This document shows, one piece after another, positions 47,891 through 60,130 of a DNA stretch of 64,000 nucleotides. The stretch's first letter is position 1, and each line of letters opens with the position of its first letter. Below the pieces are notes generated by a model. That model saw nothing but the letters and a program-made list of their open reading frames with translations, did no database searches and had not been told where the DNA came from. The stretch is from Tragulus kanchil (taxonomy: Eukaryota; Chordata; Mammalia; Artiodactyla; Tragulidae): assembly GCA_022376925.1 (NCBI GenBank), contig JAIOJX010000028.1:73745001-73809000 (forward strand), written 5' to 3'. Both the position numbers and the translations under genes were made by a program.

Positions 47891-49648
47891 AATATACTAA
47901 GCAAACATTTATTGAGTTTCCATTGAGCTCAGGTACTGTTTTAGGTATTTGGGATACATTAGTTTACTAAATTGGGAGTATGCACATGCGGAGGTAAAAT
48001 TATTGAAAGAAAGGGGTTTTTTTTGTACTGATCATATTGGCAAAAATCAGATGTCTGATCTTATCAACTCTTAGCAAAGATTAAAAACAGCAATGTCATG
48101 CCTTAAAGGTAGGTGTAAAAAGTAGTTCAAAAAGTGTGAAAGAATAAAAACCCTGATAGTATCTTGAAGTTATAAATGTGCATACCAAAATTCCACTTCT
48201 AAGATTGTAGCCTAAAAATAGTGCACACAAGGAAACACAAACAATATTTATTATAGCATTTTTATAACATTTTAAGAATTGGAAGTATTCAGGGAGCTGA
48301 TAAATATGAATATATACAAAGAAAGCATATTATGAAATAAATAAAGGAAATTAAGCAGATATCAAAATATCAAAGTGGCTAGATCTCAAACCATAATTTT
48401 AAGGGAAAAAAAATGCAATTGGCAAAAAATACAAGTCCCTGTAAATGTGTGTTTGTATACATATGTATGAGGGACCTTTTATAAAAAATGCAAGAATTAG
48501 GGGGTATTAGTGGATGCCAGGAGTTTGGAAGGACGTGGAAGCTGATAACCCTTTTCACTGTAAAGGTGAATGCATATCATTAGATATTCTTCAAAACCAG
48601 AGAACTCTAATATAAACTATCGACTTTAGTTCCTAAGAATGTATCTATATTGGCTCATCAATTATAACAAAGGTACTACGTTAATATAGATATCAATGAT
48701 AAGAGCAACTTTCAGGGGAAGTTAGGGGGTATATGAAAACTCTTAACTTTTTCACTTAGTTTTCTATACAACTGTTCTAAAAGTAAAATGTGTTAAATTG
48801 AAAAAAAAAAAAAGAAACATTGGGACAATAGGATAAAGCTATTTGCAAAATATAGAGGAAGAAGTCAGTAGCTGGAATATATGAAGAGACTCCACAAATC
48901 AATAAGAAAAGGACACACAATTCAACACAAAAATGGACAAAGGAAATAAACCAGGCAATACCCCCAAAAGAAATCTGAATGGCAAATAAATATAAAAAGA
49001 TGTTCAAGTCCATTAGTAAATATACTAAGCAAACATTTATTGAGTTTCCATTGAGCTCAGGTACTGTTTTAGGTATTTGGGATACATTAGTTTACTAAAT
49101 TGGGAGTATGCACATGCGGAGGTAAAATTATTGAAAGAAAGGGGTTTTTTTTGTACTGATCATATTGGCAAAAATCAGATGTCTGATCTTATCAACTCTT
49201 AGCAAAGATTAAAAACAGCAATGTCATGCCTTAAAGGTAGGTGTAAAAAGTAGTTCAAAAAGTGTGAAAGAATAAAAACCCTGATAGTATCTTGAAGTTA
49301 TAAATGTGCATACCAAAATTCCACTTCTAAGATTGTAGCCTAAAAATAGTGCACACAAGGAAACACAAACAATATTTATTATAGCATTTTTATAACATTT
49401 TAAGAATTGGAAGTATTCAGGGAGCTGATAAATATGAATATATACAAAGAAAGCATATTATGAAATAAATAAAGGAAATTAAGCAGATATCAAAATATCA
49501 AAGTGGCTAGATCTCAAACCATAATTTTAAGGGAGAAAATGCAATTGGCAGAATACAGAGCATATAATAAATCATGTTAATAAAAATGTGCATAAAGTAA
49601 TACTATATATTGTCCCTGTAAATGTGTGTTTGTATACATATGTATGAG
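47336..49648. repeat. Direct tandem duplication D12 (offset 1179, 1127, then 1177 bp)
   Basis: Copies 47336-48515 and 48516-49648. Copy 1 lacks about 51 bp near its end (around 48425-48435). Copy 2 lacks about 51 bp near its start (48539-48557), where bases are also scrambled. After GAGGGAC copy 1 degenerates while copy 2 runs into an intact SINE. Both defects face the internal junction. Confidence 0.93.
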
Positions 49649-49786
49649 GGACTTCCCTGGTGGCTCAGATGGTAAAGAATTTGCCTGCAAAGCAGGAGAC
49701 CCGGTGTCAGATCCTGGTCAGGAAGATCCCCTGGAGAAGGGAATGGCTACCTACTCCAATATTCCTGCCTGGAGAATTCCATTTAG
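49649..49786 (+). mobile_element. Bov-tA SINE, 3'-truncated
   Basis: GACTTCCCTGGTGGCTCAGA through GGAGAAGGGAATGGCTACCT to CCTGGAGAATTCCATTTAGA. Ends about 60 bp short of the usual body. Confidence 0.9.
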
Positions 49787-50621
49787 ATTAAAGTATAACT
49801 GGCTACATATGGTGAGGATGGAAGGGATTGGAAATAGATATGGGGAGCAAAGGTAACTTCATCTTCATCTTTGTTTTATTTATTTCATAAAAATTGATTA
49901 AATAAATATGGCAGAATGTTAATAAATGTCAGTTTCAGTTAACGAGTATAACTCTTTGTATTATTATGTTCCTGTATTTACAAAGCACTTTTGAATGTAC
50001 AGAAAATTGTATGAAATATTTATGAGTTTGTTGCAACTCTACTCCAAGTTAAGCAAATGTTTTCATATATCTATCAGGATTTCTGATTCAAAATGGCATA
50101 CAGCCAATAAGTCCAAACACAGCCACTTTCAACACCCTATGAAAATTAAGAATGCAGACACCAAAATAGGAGAGAACTCCTAGAAACAGTCACATTCTGG
50201 GCAGAATTTCCTCTAATTTTCAGATCAAAGGAATCGGAAAGAAAAATTATAATCCATGGACTGTTTGTTTATGTAGTAAAACTGAAATAAAGCAAATCTG
50301 TTCACCAAAAAAACAATTAAATAATTCCTTTAGTTTTCCATGTAGTCTGTTCACTGAAGTAGATTTGTTCACAAACACTAGATTTGTGTATAGTTTTCCT
50401 GATTTAAGGAGAGGTAAATGAAAAGATGATAACATGTGATTCATGGGATAATTTTCCTATGATTCTGAAGAGAATAGACCTCTGAAAACAACATACTACA
50501 GAAACAGAACCAAAATTTTATTACATTTCATGGTCTTCTCTCTAAAATACAAGAAGACATTTTCCTTTAGGAAATGCAGAAAGTCATAGAGAAAAAAAAT
50601 CCATCACCCCTAGACTAAATA
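49787..50621. other. No recognisable feature
   Basis: Unique AT-rich sequence without supportable genes or repeats. Confidence 0.5.
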
Positions 50622-50757
50622 AGATGATGTAAGGAAAGACAGAAAAAAAGGGAAATGTAAGGAGAAAGAAAATTAAAATACATTATCAAAAGCAGGAAGG
50701 AATGAAATTCAAAAGGGAGAAGATAAATTAGTAATTGTAGAACAAACATAAAAATCT

Positions 50758-51128
50758 CTCCTGCAATATATATATATATATTTTTTTTTTACTTTTTTTT
50801 TTAACATTTATTTATTTATTTATTTTTTGGGGGGGTGAGGAGGGAGGGGGGTGGGCAGGCCACTTCTATTGGTCTTTCATTTCTCTATTTTCATCCATCT
50901 TTGTTCTTTGGCCCATGTGGGCCTCCCATCATGGTGGCCTCTGTTGTCACAGAGCACCAGCTCTGGGCACATGCGCTCCAGAGCTCCGGCTCGGTAATTG
51001 GACAAATCAGTCCAGCTGTTCCGCGGCACGTGGGATCTTCCCAGGCCAGGGATCGAACTGGCGCCCCTTGCACTGCAAGGCGGTGTCCTTACCCACTGGA
51101 CCACCAGGGAAGCCCTCCTGCAATATAT
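50758..51128 (-). mobile_element. tRNA-Glu SINE (distinctive body; duplicated at 51906-52278)
   Basis: SINE 50772-51114 on the minus strand with a perfect 14-bp target-site duplication CTCCTGCAATATAT (50758-50771, 51115-51128). Full-length with intact tRNA head. The 111-130 residue frames across it are SINE shadows. Confidence 0.95.
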
Positions 51129-51285
51129 TTTGAACCCCAAAATATTGTTGTCTTCTGTGTGACGGTCTAGATTCTGCAGCCCTGCAGGAAAGCTCACACT
51201 GCAGTACTCTCTCCTAACTTTCCCTCTGGATTCTATTCCTTTGACAAGTCCATGTACTGTGTCTCTCAAATAGTTTATCCCAGAG

Positions 51286-51330
51286 TTGAGCTGGAATCTC
51301 CTATTATTATTATTATTATTGAATAATAAA
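51286..51330 (+). repeat. (TTA)n microsatellite (repeated at about 52450-52480)
   Basis: TATTATTATTATTATTATT run at about 51303-51321, flanked by CTCC and GAATAATAA. Also in the second D13 unit. Confidence 0.9.
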
Positions 51331-51550
51331 ATACAACATTTCTACTATTTTTATTTAACTTACAGAAAGTATCTAAACTATTTGCATGAGACATTTTTCC
51401 AAGAGAAACTTTCCTTACTCATCTCCATAAAACAGAGCTATGCAGAGCAAAAGTTTACCAGATATCTTGAGTAAATATTTTTAACATGGTCACAAGCCAT
51501 ACTTGAGTCATGCCTTGAGCAATTTTACTTAATTAAAAGAGACCAAATAG

Positions 51551-51770
51551 GACTTCCCTGGTGGTCTGATCGTTAAGAATCTGCCTGTCATTGCTGGGGA
51601 CACAGGTTCAATCCCTGGTCTGGGAATATTCCACATTGCCTCATGGCAGCTAAGCCCATGCACCACAGCTACTAGACTCATGCTCTAGAGCTTGTGCTCC
51701 TCAACAAGAAAGCCACAATAATGAGAAGTCCATGCACTGCAACAAAGCCCCCCAGAAAGCCCACTAAATA
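51551..51770 (+). mobile_element. CHR-type tRNA-Glu SINE, corrupted at its 3' end
   Basis: GACTTCCCTGGTGGTCTGAT, GGTTCAATCCC B-box, then TAAGCCCATGCACCACAGCT. Its last part is garbled at the D13 junction; the intact version is at 52700-52992. Confidence 0.9.
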
Positions 51771-51905
51771 AATGATGTAAGGAAAGACAGAAAAAAAGGG
51801 AAATGTAAGGAGAAAGAAAATTAAAATACATTATCAAAAGCAGGAAGGAATGAAATTCAAAAGGGAGAAGATAAATTAGTAATTGTAGAACAAACATAAA
51901 AATCT

Positions 51906-52278
51906 CTCCTGCAATATATATATATATTTTTTTTTTTTTTACTTTTTTTTTTAACATTTATTTATTTATTTATTTTTGGGGGGGGGGAGGGGGGGGGGGG
52001 GGGGGCAGGCCACTTCTATTGGTCTTTCATTTCTCTATTTTCATCCATCTTTGTTCTTTGGCCCATGTGGGCCTCCCATCATGGTGGCCTCTGTTGTCAC
52101 AGAGCACCAGCTCTGGGCACATGCGCTCCAGAGCTCCGGCTCGGTAATTGGACAAATCAGTCCAGCTGTTCCGCGGCACGTGGGATCTTCCCAGGCCAGG
52201 GATCGAACTGGCGCCCCTTGCACTGCAAGGCGGTGTCCTTACCCACTGGACCACCAGGGAAGCCCTCCTGCAATATAT
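51906..52278 (-). mobile_element. tRNA-Glu SINE (second copy of 50758-51128)
   Basis: Same element with the same target-site duplication, in the second D13 unit. Differs mainly in the G-rich tail and T run. Confidence 0.94.
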
Positions 52279-52688
52279 TTTGAACCCCAAAATATTGTTG
52301 TCTTCTGTGTGACGGTCTAGATTCTGCAGCCCTGCAGGAAAGCTCACACTGCAGTACTCTCTCCTAACTTTCCCTCTGGATTCTATTCCTTTGACAAGTC
52401 CATGTACTGTGTCTCTCAAATAGTTTATCCCAGAGTTGAGCTGGAATCTCCTATTATTATTATTATTATTGAATAATAAAATACAACATTTCTACTATTT
52501 TTATTTAACTTACAGAAAGTATCTAAACTATTTGCATGAGACATTTTTCCAAGAGAAACTTTCCTTACTCATCTCCATAAAACAGAGCTATGCAGAGCAA
52601 AAGTTTACCAGATATCTTGAGTAAATATTTTTAACATGGTCACAAGCCATACTTGAGTCATGCCTTGAGCAATTTTACTTAATTAAAA

Positions 52689-53003
52689 GAGACCAAATAG
52701 GACTTCCCTGGTGGTCTGATCGTTAAGAATCTGCCTGTCATTGCTGGGGACACAGGTTCAATCCCTGGTCTGGGAATATTCCACATTGCCTCATGGCAGC
52801 TAAGCCCATGCACCACAGCTACTAGACTCATGCTCTAGAGCTTGTGCTCCTCAACAAGAAAGCCACAATAATGAGAAGTCCATGCACTGCAACGAAGAGT
52901 AGCCCCCACTTTCTGCAACTAGAGAAAGCCCTCCCATAGCAATAAGAACCCTGTGTAGCCAATAAATGAATAAATAAAAATTTTTCAAAAGAGAGACCAA
53001 ATA
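52689..53003 (+). mobile_element. CHR-type tRNA-Glu SINE, full copy
   Basis: Element 52700-52992 with target-site duplication GAGACCAAATA (52689-52699 and 52993-53003). Body CGAAGAGTAGCCCCCACTTT, CTAGAGAAAGCCC and an AATAAATGAATAAATAAAAA tail are typical CHR. Partly repeated at 53860-54115. Confidence 0.94.
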
Positions 53004-53099
53004 AACCGCCTTGGAACAAATACTAGCTATCACCATACCCTGGATCTATTGTCTTCTAAATAGGGTCTATAAATGATCCCTTATTAACTGTTTAAAACT

Positions 53100-53225
53100 G
53101 TATATACATATATATGAAAAACATATAAATGCACATATTTAAATTATTATAGTATACACATAATTATATATATTTACATTATTTATATATACATATATGT
53201 ACACACATATATTTATAATGTTATA
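53100..53225. repeat. AT-rich low-complexity (TATATACATA-type) tract
   Basis: Runs of TATATACATATATATG and related motifs, repeated at about 54222-54350 by D14. Confidence 0.8.
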
Positions 53226-53859
53226 ATCTTTAAAAAGTCTAGAAATGAACTGCACAGACTCCAAGGAAATATGCTTATATATTAACAGCAATTGTTCTTT
53301 GTTGGTTAGGTTTTAGAATGATTTTATTGTACCTTTTATATATTTTCCAAACAGTTTAAATCCACAGAATTTAGGATTTCTTCTAGCCATGAGGAAATAT
53401 CAAAAATTAAATTAAGCCTCTTGCTATAAATAACTGGGCAAATTATATGGAAAAAACTGCTTTCAGACATGAGAAAACAGGAAATGCAGGATTGGTATAT
53501 TTAAGAGAGTAACAATGTAGGTGAGCTCTACATTTATATTGCCTTTCTTCCCAGGGCCAATTACAAAAACACAAGATACAAGGTGAGAGAATGCAGCGAG
53601 AATTCAGTTGGCCTCCCTGAGTTGAGGAGGTGAAGACCAAAACTAAGAAAGCTGAAGCACTGGCAATACTGGGACAAAATTTCTCAAAGTTGGCGGGATG
53701 AAGAAAGCTCTACATAGGGGTCCCATTGTACCTTACTCAGTACTAGCCCTGACATGCATCTGCTTCTGGCATAGACAAATACGCCCTTACTAGGTTGACT
53801 TTCCTGCAGATAATAATCGTATACCTCCCTGAGTTACAAGACAACTTGCTGATGTGAAT

Positions 53860-54115
53860 CTGCCTGTCATTGCTGGGGACAGGTTCCCTGGTCTGGGAAT
53901 ATTCCACATTGCCTCATGGCAGCTAAGCCCATGCACCACAGCTACTAGACTCATGCTCTAGAGCTTGTGCTCCTCAACAAGAAAGCCACAATAATGAGAA
54001 GTCCATGCACTGCAACGAAGAGTAGCCCCCACTTTCTGCAACTAGAGAAAGCCCTCCCATAGCAATAAGAACCCTGTGTAGCCAATAAATGAATAAATAA
54101 AAATTTTTCAAAAGA
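53860..54115 (+). mobile_element. CHR-type SINE, third partial copy
   Basis: Starts inside the tRNA head at a duplication boundary, otherwise identical to 52731-52992. Not an independent insertion. Confidence 0.92.
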
Positions 54116-54947
54116 GAGACCAAATAAACCGCCTTGGAACAAATACTAGCTATCACCATACCCTGGATCTATTGTCTTCTAAATAGGGTCTATAAATGAT
54201 CCCTTATTAACTGTTTAAAACTGTATATACATATATATGAAAAACATATAAATGCACATATTTAAATTATTATAGTATACACATAATTATATATATTTAC
54301 ATTATTTATATATACATATATGTACACACATATATTTATAATGTTATAATCTTTGAAAAGTCTATAAATGAACTGCACAGACTCCAAGGAAATATGCTTA
54401 TATATTAACAGCAATTGTTCTTTGTTGGTTAGGTTTTAGAATGATTTTATTGTACCTTTTATATATTTTCCAAACAGTTTAAATCCACAGAATTTAGGAT
54501 TTCTTCTAGCCATGAGGAAATATCAAAAATTAAATTAAGCCTCTTGCTATAAATAACTGGGCAAATTATATGGAAAAAACTGCTTTCAGACATGAGAAAA
54601 CAGGAAATGCAGGATTGGTATATTTAAGAGAGTAACAATGTAGGTGAGCTCTACATTTATATTGCCTTTCTTCCCAGGGCCAATTACAAAAACACAAGAT
54701 ACAAGGTGAGAGAATGCAGCGAGAATTCAGTTGGCCTCCCTGAGTTGAGGAGGTGAAGACCAAAACTAAGAAAGCTGAAGCACTGGCAATACTGGGACAA
54801 AATTTCTCAAAGTTGGCGGGATGAAGAAAGCTCTACATAGGGGTCCCATTGTACCTTACTCAGTACTAGCCCTGACATGCATCTGCTTCTGGCATAGACA
54901 AATACGCCCTTACTAGGTTGACTTTCCTGCAGATAATAATCGTATAC

Positions 54948-55325
54948 TCTGGACAAACTGCAAAAGAAATTACTTGAAAGAACTGGAGAGTGCAAAAGAG
55001 CAGGCATACTCTGGAACTTGGACAAAAAGAAATTTTTATAAAGCATTTAGCTTAAAAGCAAGCTATACTTGGCATCATGTGAAGTGGCTAAAATTCAATA
55101 GAAAACACATCATCTTTCAGACCCGAATAGTCAGAATTTAGCTGCTAGCAAGTAAGGCGACATTCAGAAAAAGAGAACGTAGAGTAAGAGAGCCACAGAC
55201 AGTGGGTGACCCATGAACTGTGAATGCATAGAGCCTACTTTAATCAATTCAGTAAGAATAAAAGAATTGAGATACCCAAAAGGCTTAATTTGCATTTTGA
55301 GTCCAACCAAGGTAACTGCCTACAA
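54948..55325. other. No recognisable feature
   Basis: Unique sequence between D14 and the old L1. Nothing supportable. Confidence 0.45.
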
Positions 55326-57480
55326 AAACAAGCAAAATAAACTATTCTTGAACTAATATATACAATCCAGAGTTTCCACAACATAATATCAATAATCCCA
55401 GGGATCCAATCCAAAATTACTCAACAGAAGGAATAACAGGAAACTATGACTTATTTTCAAGGAAAAAGAAAATCAAAAGAGACAGCCCCCAGGGTAGAAT
55501 TTTCAGACAGGTACTGTAGGGCAGCTATTGTAACTACCCTAAGAAAAAGAAAAAAAAAAAAAAAAAAGCTACAATGAATGAAAAAAGAAGCTTAGTAAAG
55601 AAACAGAAGCTATGAAAAAGAACCAAAAGGAAAATCTAGAAATAAAGTATCTGAAATTTAAAAGTTCACTGTATTGTTAATGCAACAGCAGAATGAAGAA
55701 AAACCAGAAACAAACAAACAAACACAATTTAACTTTAAAATTTATTGAGTAATTGCTATCTGAAGAACAGAGAGGATATGTTTGGGACCTATCTGACAAT
55801 GTTAAGAGATCTAACTTCCTTGCCATAGTAGTCCCAGGAGGATAGGAGAGAAAGAGCAGAAGAAATACTGAAAAAATAATGTCCAAATGTTCTCAAATTG
55901 GTAAAGACACAAATGTATTGATTCAAAAAATCAAATGTAGAAAATTCAAATGGATAAATCTGAATAAATATTTATCCTAGGTATATTATCTTCAAACTAC
56001 TGAAAACTGAAGATGAATATAAAATCTTGAAAGCAACCAGAGTATAACAACACATTAAATGCGTTGATGGAACAAATGATTCAAATGACCATTAGTTTTT
56101 TCTTTTTTTCAAATGACCATTAGTTTTCAATCCGAACAGTACAGATAAGAAAACAGTGGACCAATATCTTTCAAAAGGTTGAAAGAAATAAAATTAACCT
56201 AGACTCCTATATATAGCAGATACATTATTTAGAATATTTTTAGACAAAAATTTTAAAAAAGAGAGAGAAAAGGCATCACCAGCAGACCCATATTAGAATG
56301 TTAAAGGAATTTCATCAAACATAGAGAAAAGCAATACAAAATTGAAAATGAAAACACAAATAAGTTTGCCAGAAATTTCAAATACATAAATATTTCCTAA
56401 TTTACATTTTTTAGAAACATAGTTAAAGAGAATATAATGTATTGAACAAAGTGGTAGAGCTAAGAAACCAACAGTGGAAATAAAATGGCATATTCAGTTT
56501 CAAATATTTAATAACTACGTAAAGGGTAAGAAAAGAGAAAAACAGAGAACAAGTAAAACAATAAGAAAACAAATACAATATGGTAGATTTAATCCAAATG
56601 AATAATTACATTAAATGCAAATGATCTAAACACTAATTAAAAGGTATAGATTATCAGATACTAACAAAAGCAAGATCTGATGATGTTCTGTCCACAATAA
56701 AATATATTAAATAATTAAAAAACAGATTAACAGGAAAAGATGGAAAAGATATACCATGCCAGCACTAATTGAAAAAAATAATCAAAAGAAAACATACAAA
56801 GTAGACTTTAGGATAAAGAATATTATTAGGGATAAGGAGGAATACTTTTAAAGACAAGGGAGTTTATATATCAAAAAATTAGTAATTCTAAATGTGTATG
56901 TGCCTAATAACAAAGTCTCAAAAATATATGAGGCAAAAATTTAATGAACAAAGAAGAAATAGGCAATATCCTAATTATAGTTGGAGGTTTCAATACTTTT
57001 TCTCAGTAGTTAATAGATATAGATGGAAAATCAGTCAAAAAAATATTGATGACATGAACAGTATCAAATGACTTGATATTTATAGAAAATTTCATCTAGT
57101 AATTGCAGAATGTACATTCTTTTTAGTTGAAAACTAAATATTGCACAAGATAGACTATATGCTGGTACATAAAATAAGTCTTAATAAATTGGAGAGAATT
57201 TAAAAAATACATATTACGTTCTTTGACCAAATAGAATTGAATTAGAAATGAATAACAGAAAACTATCAGGAAAATCTTCAAATATTTGGAAATTAAATAT
57301 TATACTATTGAGTATGCAGTGATTAAAGAAGAAATCACAAAGGAAATTAGACAATATTTTTAAATGAGTAAAATGACATTAATGTATAAAAATCAGTGTT
57401 ATAATCAGTCTTTTTAGGTTAATTTTTTGCTTTATATATTTATATTATAAAATAAAAGGTCTAAAATCAATAATATGCCT
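55326..57480 (+). mobile_element. Old L1 (or HAL1-type) ORF1 and ORF2 5' part
   Basis: ORF1-like remnants from 55380 (GGGATCCAATCCAAAATTAC, AAGAACCAAAAGGAAAATCT, ATGAAGAAAAACC) through AATCTTGAAAGCAACCAGAG at 56022 and CACCAGCAGACCCATATTAG at 56277. ORF2 endonuclease-region remnants follow (GGAAAAGATATACCATGCCA, AATGTGTATGTGCCTAATAA, ATAGTTGGAGGTTTCAATAC). ORF1 resembles the HAL1/old L1M type. Many stops. Confidence 0.75.
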
Positions 57481-59130
57481 TAAGAATTTATAAAATATTT
57501 TTTTAAAAAAGAGCAAAGTCAGAATTGCCATCATCAAAAGATATCCACAAACAATAATTGCTGGAGAGGATGTTGAGAATAGGGCCTCCTCCAACACTGT
57601 TGACTGGACTGTAAATTGGTACACCCACTATGGAGATAGGTTCCTTCAAAAACTAAAAATAGAGTCACTGTATGATCCAGCAATCCCAATCCTGAGCATT
57701 TATCTGGAGAAGTCAGAATTCAACACCCCAAAGTTCACAGCAGTACTATTTACAATAGCCATGACATCGAAGCAACGTAAATGTCCATCAACAGAGGAAT
57801 GGATAAAGTCTCATTTATGGTACACATATACAATGGAATTTTACTCAGACATAGAAAAGAACAAAATAATGCCATCTGCAGCAACATGGAAGAACCTTAA
57901 CATCTGCATACTGAGTGAAGTCAGACACAAAAACACAAATATCATCTCTTAGATGTGGAATCTTAAAAAATAGAAATGAACACAAATGAAAACAAATGAA
58001 CTTGTTTACAAACAGAAATAGAGTGACAGATATAGAAAACAAACAGGGTTATGGGGGGGAGGGAAAATGCCGGAAGGGGCGGGTAGGGGATAAACTGGGA
58101 GACTGAGATTAACAAAAACTATAATGCTGGTAAACTAAATAGACAATAATATGCTGGTACATAAAATAAGTCTTAATAAATTGGAGAATTTAAAAATACA
58201 TATTACGTTCTTTGACCAAATAGAATTGAATTAGAAATGAATAACAGAAAACTATCAGGAAAATCTTCAAATATTTGGAAATTAAATATTATACTATTGA
58301 GTATGCAGTGATTAAAGAAGAAATCACAAAGGAAATTAGACAATATTTTTAAATGAGTAAAATGACATTAATGTATAAAAATCAGTGTTATAATCAGTTT
58401 TTTTAGGTTATTTTTTTGCTTTATATATTTATATTATAAAATAAAAGGTCTAAAATCAATAATATGCCTTAAGAATTTATAAAATATTTTTTTAAAAAAG
58501 AGCAAAGTCAGAATTGCCATCATCAAAAGATATCCACAAACAATAATTGCTGGAGAGGATGTTGAGAATAGGGCCTCCTCCAACACTGTTGACTGGACTG
58601 TAAATTGGTACACCCACTATGGAGATAGGTTCCTTCAAAAACTAAAAATAGAGTCACTGTATGATCCAGCAATCCCAATCCTGAGCATTTATCTGGAGAG
58701 AAGTCAGAATTCAACACCCCAAAGTTCACAGCAGTACTATTTACAATAGCCATGACATCGAAGCAACGTAAATGTCCATCAACAGAGGAATGGATAAAGT
58801 CTCATTTATGGTACACATATACAATGGAATTTTACTCAGACATAGAAAAGAACAAAATAATGCCATCTGCAGCAACATGGAAGAACCTTAACATCTGCAT
58901 ACTGAGTGAAGTCAGACACAAAAACACAAATATCATCTCTTAGATGTGGAATCTTAAAAAATAGAAATGAACACAAATGAAAACAAATGAACTTGTTTAC
59001 AAACAGAAATAGAGTGACAGATATAGAAAACAAACAGGGTTATGGGGGGGAGGGAAAATGCCGGAAGGGGCGGGTAGGGGATAAACTGGGAGACTGAGAT
59101 TAACAAAAACAAACTACTATATATAACATA
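57157..59130. repeat. Direct tandem duplication D15 (offset 988-992 bp)
   Basis: Copies 57157-58148 and 58149-59130. Copy 2 begins with two small deletions (GGAGAATTTAAAAAT for GGAGAGAATTTAAAAAAT). The last about 35 bases of copy 1 are scrambled relative to copy 2. The shortest unit of the set. Confidence 0.93.
57500..58148 (+). mobile_element. L1 3' end, first copy (cut at D15 junction)
   Basis: ORF2 C-terminal remnants: a 63-residue frame at 57761-57952 ([26 protein letters not shown]). Complete version at 58500-59312. Confidence 0.88.
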
Positions 59131-59312
59131 GACAATCAATAAGGGTCTACTGGATAGCACAAGGAACTCTAGTCAATACTCTATAATTACCTACATAGGA
59201 AAAGAATCTTAAAATAGAGTTGATAATATGTATAGCTGATTCATGTTGCCGTTCACCTAAAACTAACATAACATTGTAAATTTGCTATACTACAATAAAA
59301 ATTTTAAAATAA
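58500..59312 (+). mobile_element. L1 3' end with 3' UTR and A-rich tail
   Basis: ORF2 end (frame 58752-58943) then 3' UTR with a G-rich block (GGGGGGGAGGGAAAATGCCG, GGGCGGGTAGGGGATAAACT at 59044-59085), GGTCTACTGGATAGCACAAG, and a terminal CAATAAAAATTTTAAAATAA. Common artiodactyl L1 tail type, different from the L1s at 1-1140 and 10628-12097. Confidence 0.9.
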
Positions 59313-59400
59313 AAAGAGCAAATTAAACTCAAAGTAAGTAGAAGAAAGAATAAAGTATGGGTTCTACCTATCATAGCTTACTTTACACAGGTGCAGACTT

Positions 59401-59769
59401 AGAAAACAGTCTGGGGCTTCCCCTGGTGGTCCAGTGGGTAAGGACACCGCCTTGCAGTACAAGGGGCGCCGGTTCGAGCCCTGGCCTGGGAAGATCCCAC
59501 GTGCCGCGGAGCGGCTGGACTGATGTGTCCAATCACCGAGCCGGAGCTCTGGAGCACATGCACCCAGAGCCGGTGCTCTGCAAGCACAGATGCCACCATG
59601 ATGGGAGGCCCACAGGAGCCAAAGAAGAAGACAAATGAAAATAGAGAAATTAAAGACCAATAGAAGTGGCCCGCCCACGCCCCTCCCTCCCCAACCCGAC
59701 TCCCGCCCAAAAGTAAATAAATGAATAAATCTTTAAAAAAAAAAAAAAGAAAGAAAGAAAACAGTCTGG
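59401..59769 (+). mobile_element. tRNA-Glu SINE (distinctive body), full length
   Basis: SINE 59415-59755 with a perfect 14-bp target-site duplication AGAAAACAGTCTGG (59401-59414, 59756-59769). Pol III-type boxes in the tRNA head: A-box region TGGTGGTCCAGTGGGTAAGG (59424-59443), B-box GGTTCGAGCCC (59471-59481). Body AGCGGCTGGACTGATGTGTC, tail AATAAATGAATAAATCTTTA. Repeated at 60577-60945 by D16. Confidence 0.96.
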
Positions 59770-59957
59770 ATGATTTTTCCTTTTCACTTTCATTAAATGA
59801 GTAGGTGAGGTGCAGCATAGTGCACCTCACTCATGGTGGTTTCCACAACATAAATGTTGTTCCTTCCTCACAATTTACAAAGCTTCCTCTTCTGAAATCA
59901 TTTCTCAGTAATCACTCAACTTCTTTTGGCCTCAGTAGGTCATTCTACTGAGTTTAG

Positions 59958-60130
59958 GGCTACCCTGGTGGCTCATATGTTAAAGAATCTTCCTGCCATG
60001 CAGGGGACTGGGTTCAATCCCTGGGTGGGGAAGATCCCCTGGAGAAGGAAATGGCAACCTACTCTAGTATTCTTCCCTGGGGAATCCTATAGACAGAGGA
60101 GCCTGATGGGCTATAGTCCATAGGCTCACG
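59958..60130 (+). mobile_element. Bov-tA SINE, first of three copies
   Basis: GGCTACCCTGGTGGCTCATA through GGTTCAATCCC to GGGCTATAGTCCATAGGCTC. Ends at the D16 junction. Full versions at 61133-61338 and 62295-62500. Confidence 0.92.

Larger units (their letters stand above)
50622..52905. repeat. Direct tandem duplication D13 (offset 1148-1150 bp)
   Basis: Copies 50622-51770 and 51771-52905. The last about 30 bases of copy 1 are a compressed, garbled version of the CHR SINE that copy 2 carries intact. The G-rich SINE tail differs: mixed G/A/T at 50828-50854, an almost pure G run at 51977-52005. Confidence 0.94.
52727..54947. repeat. Direct tandem duplication D14 (offset 1129, then 1123 bp)
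   Basis: Copies 52727-53824 and 53856-54947 with a 31-bp filler (53825-53855). Copy 2 starts inside the CHR SINE with 6 bp missing in the tRNA B-box (GGACAGGTTCCCTGG for GGACACAGGTTCAATCCC), so the internal end is the faulty one. Confidence 0.94.

Noticed and set aside
50877..51269. 130-residue minus-strand open frame, present twice, with similar frames at 5986-6495, 59364-59830 and 63338-63667
   Set aside because: The repeated WVR.PPCSAR / GSIPGLGRSH / RAGALER residues are translations of the tRNA-Glu SINE on different strands, not a gene family.
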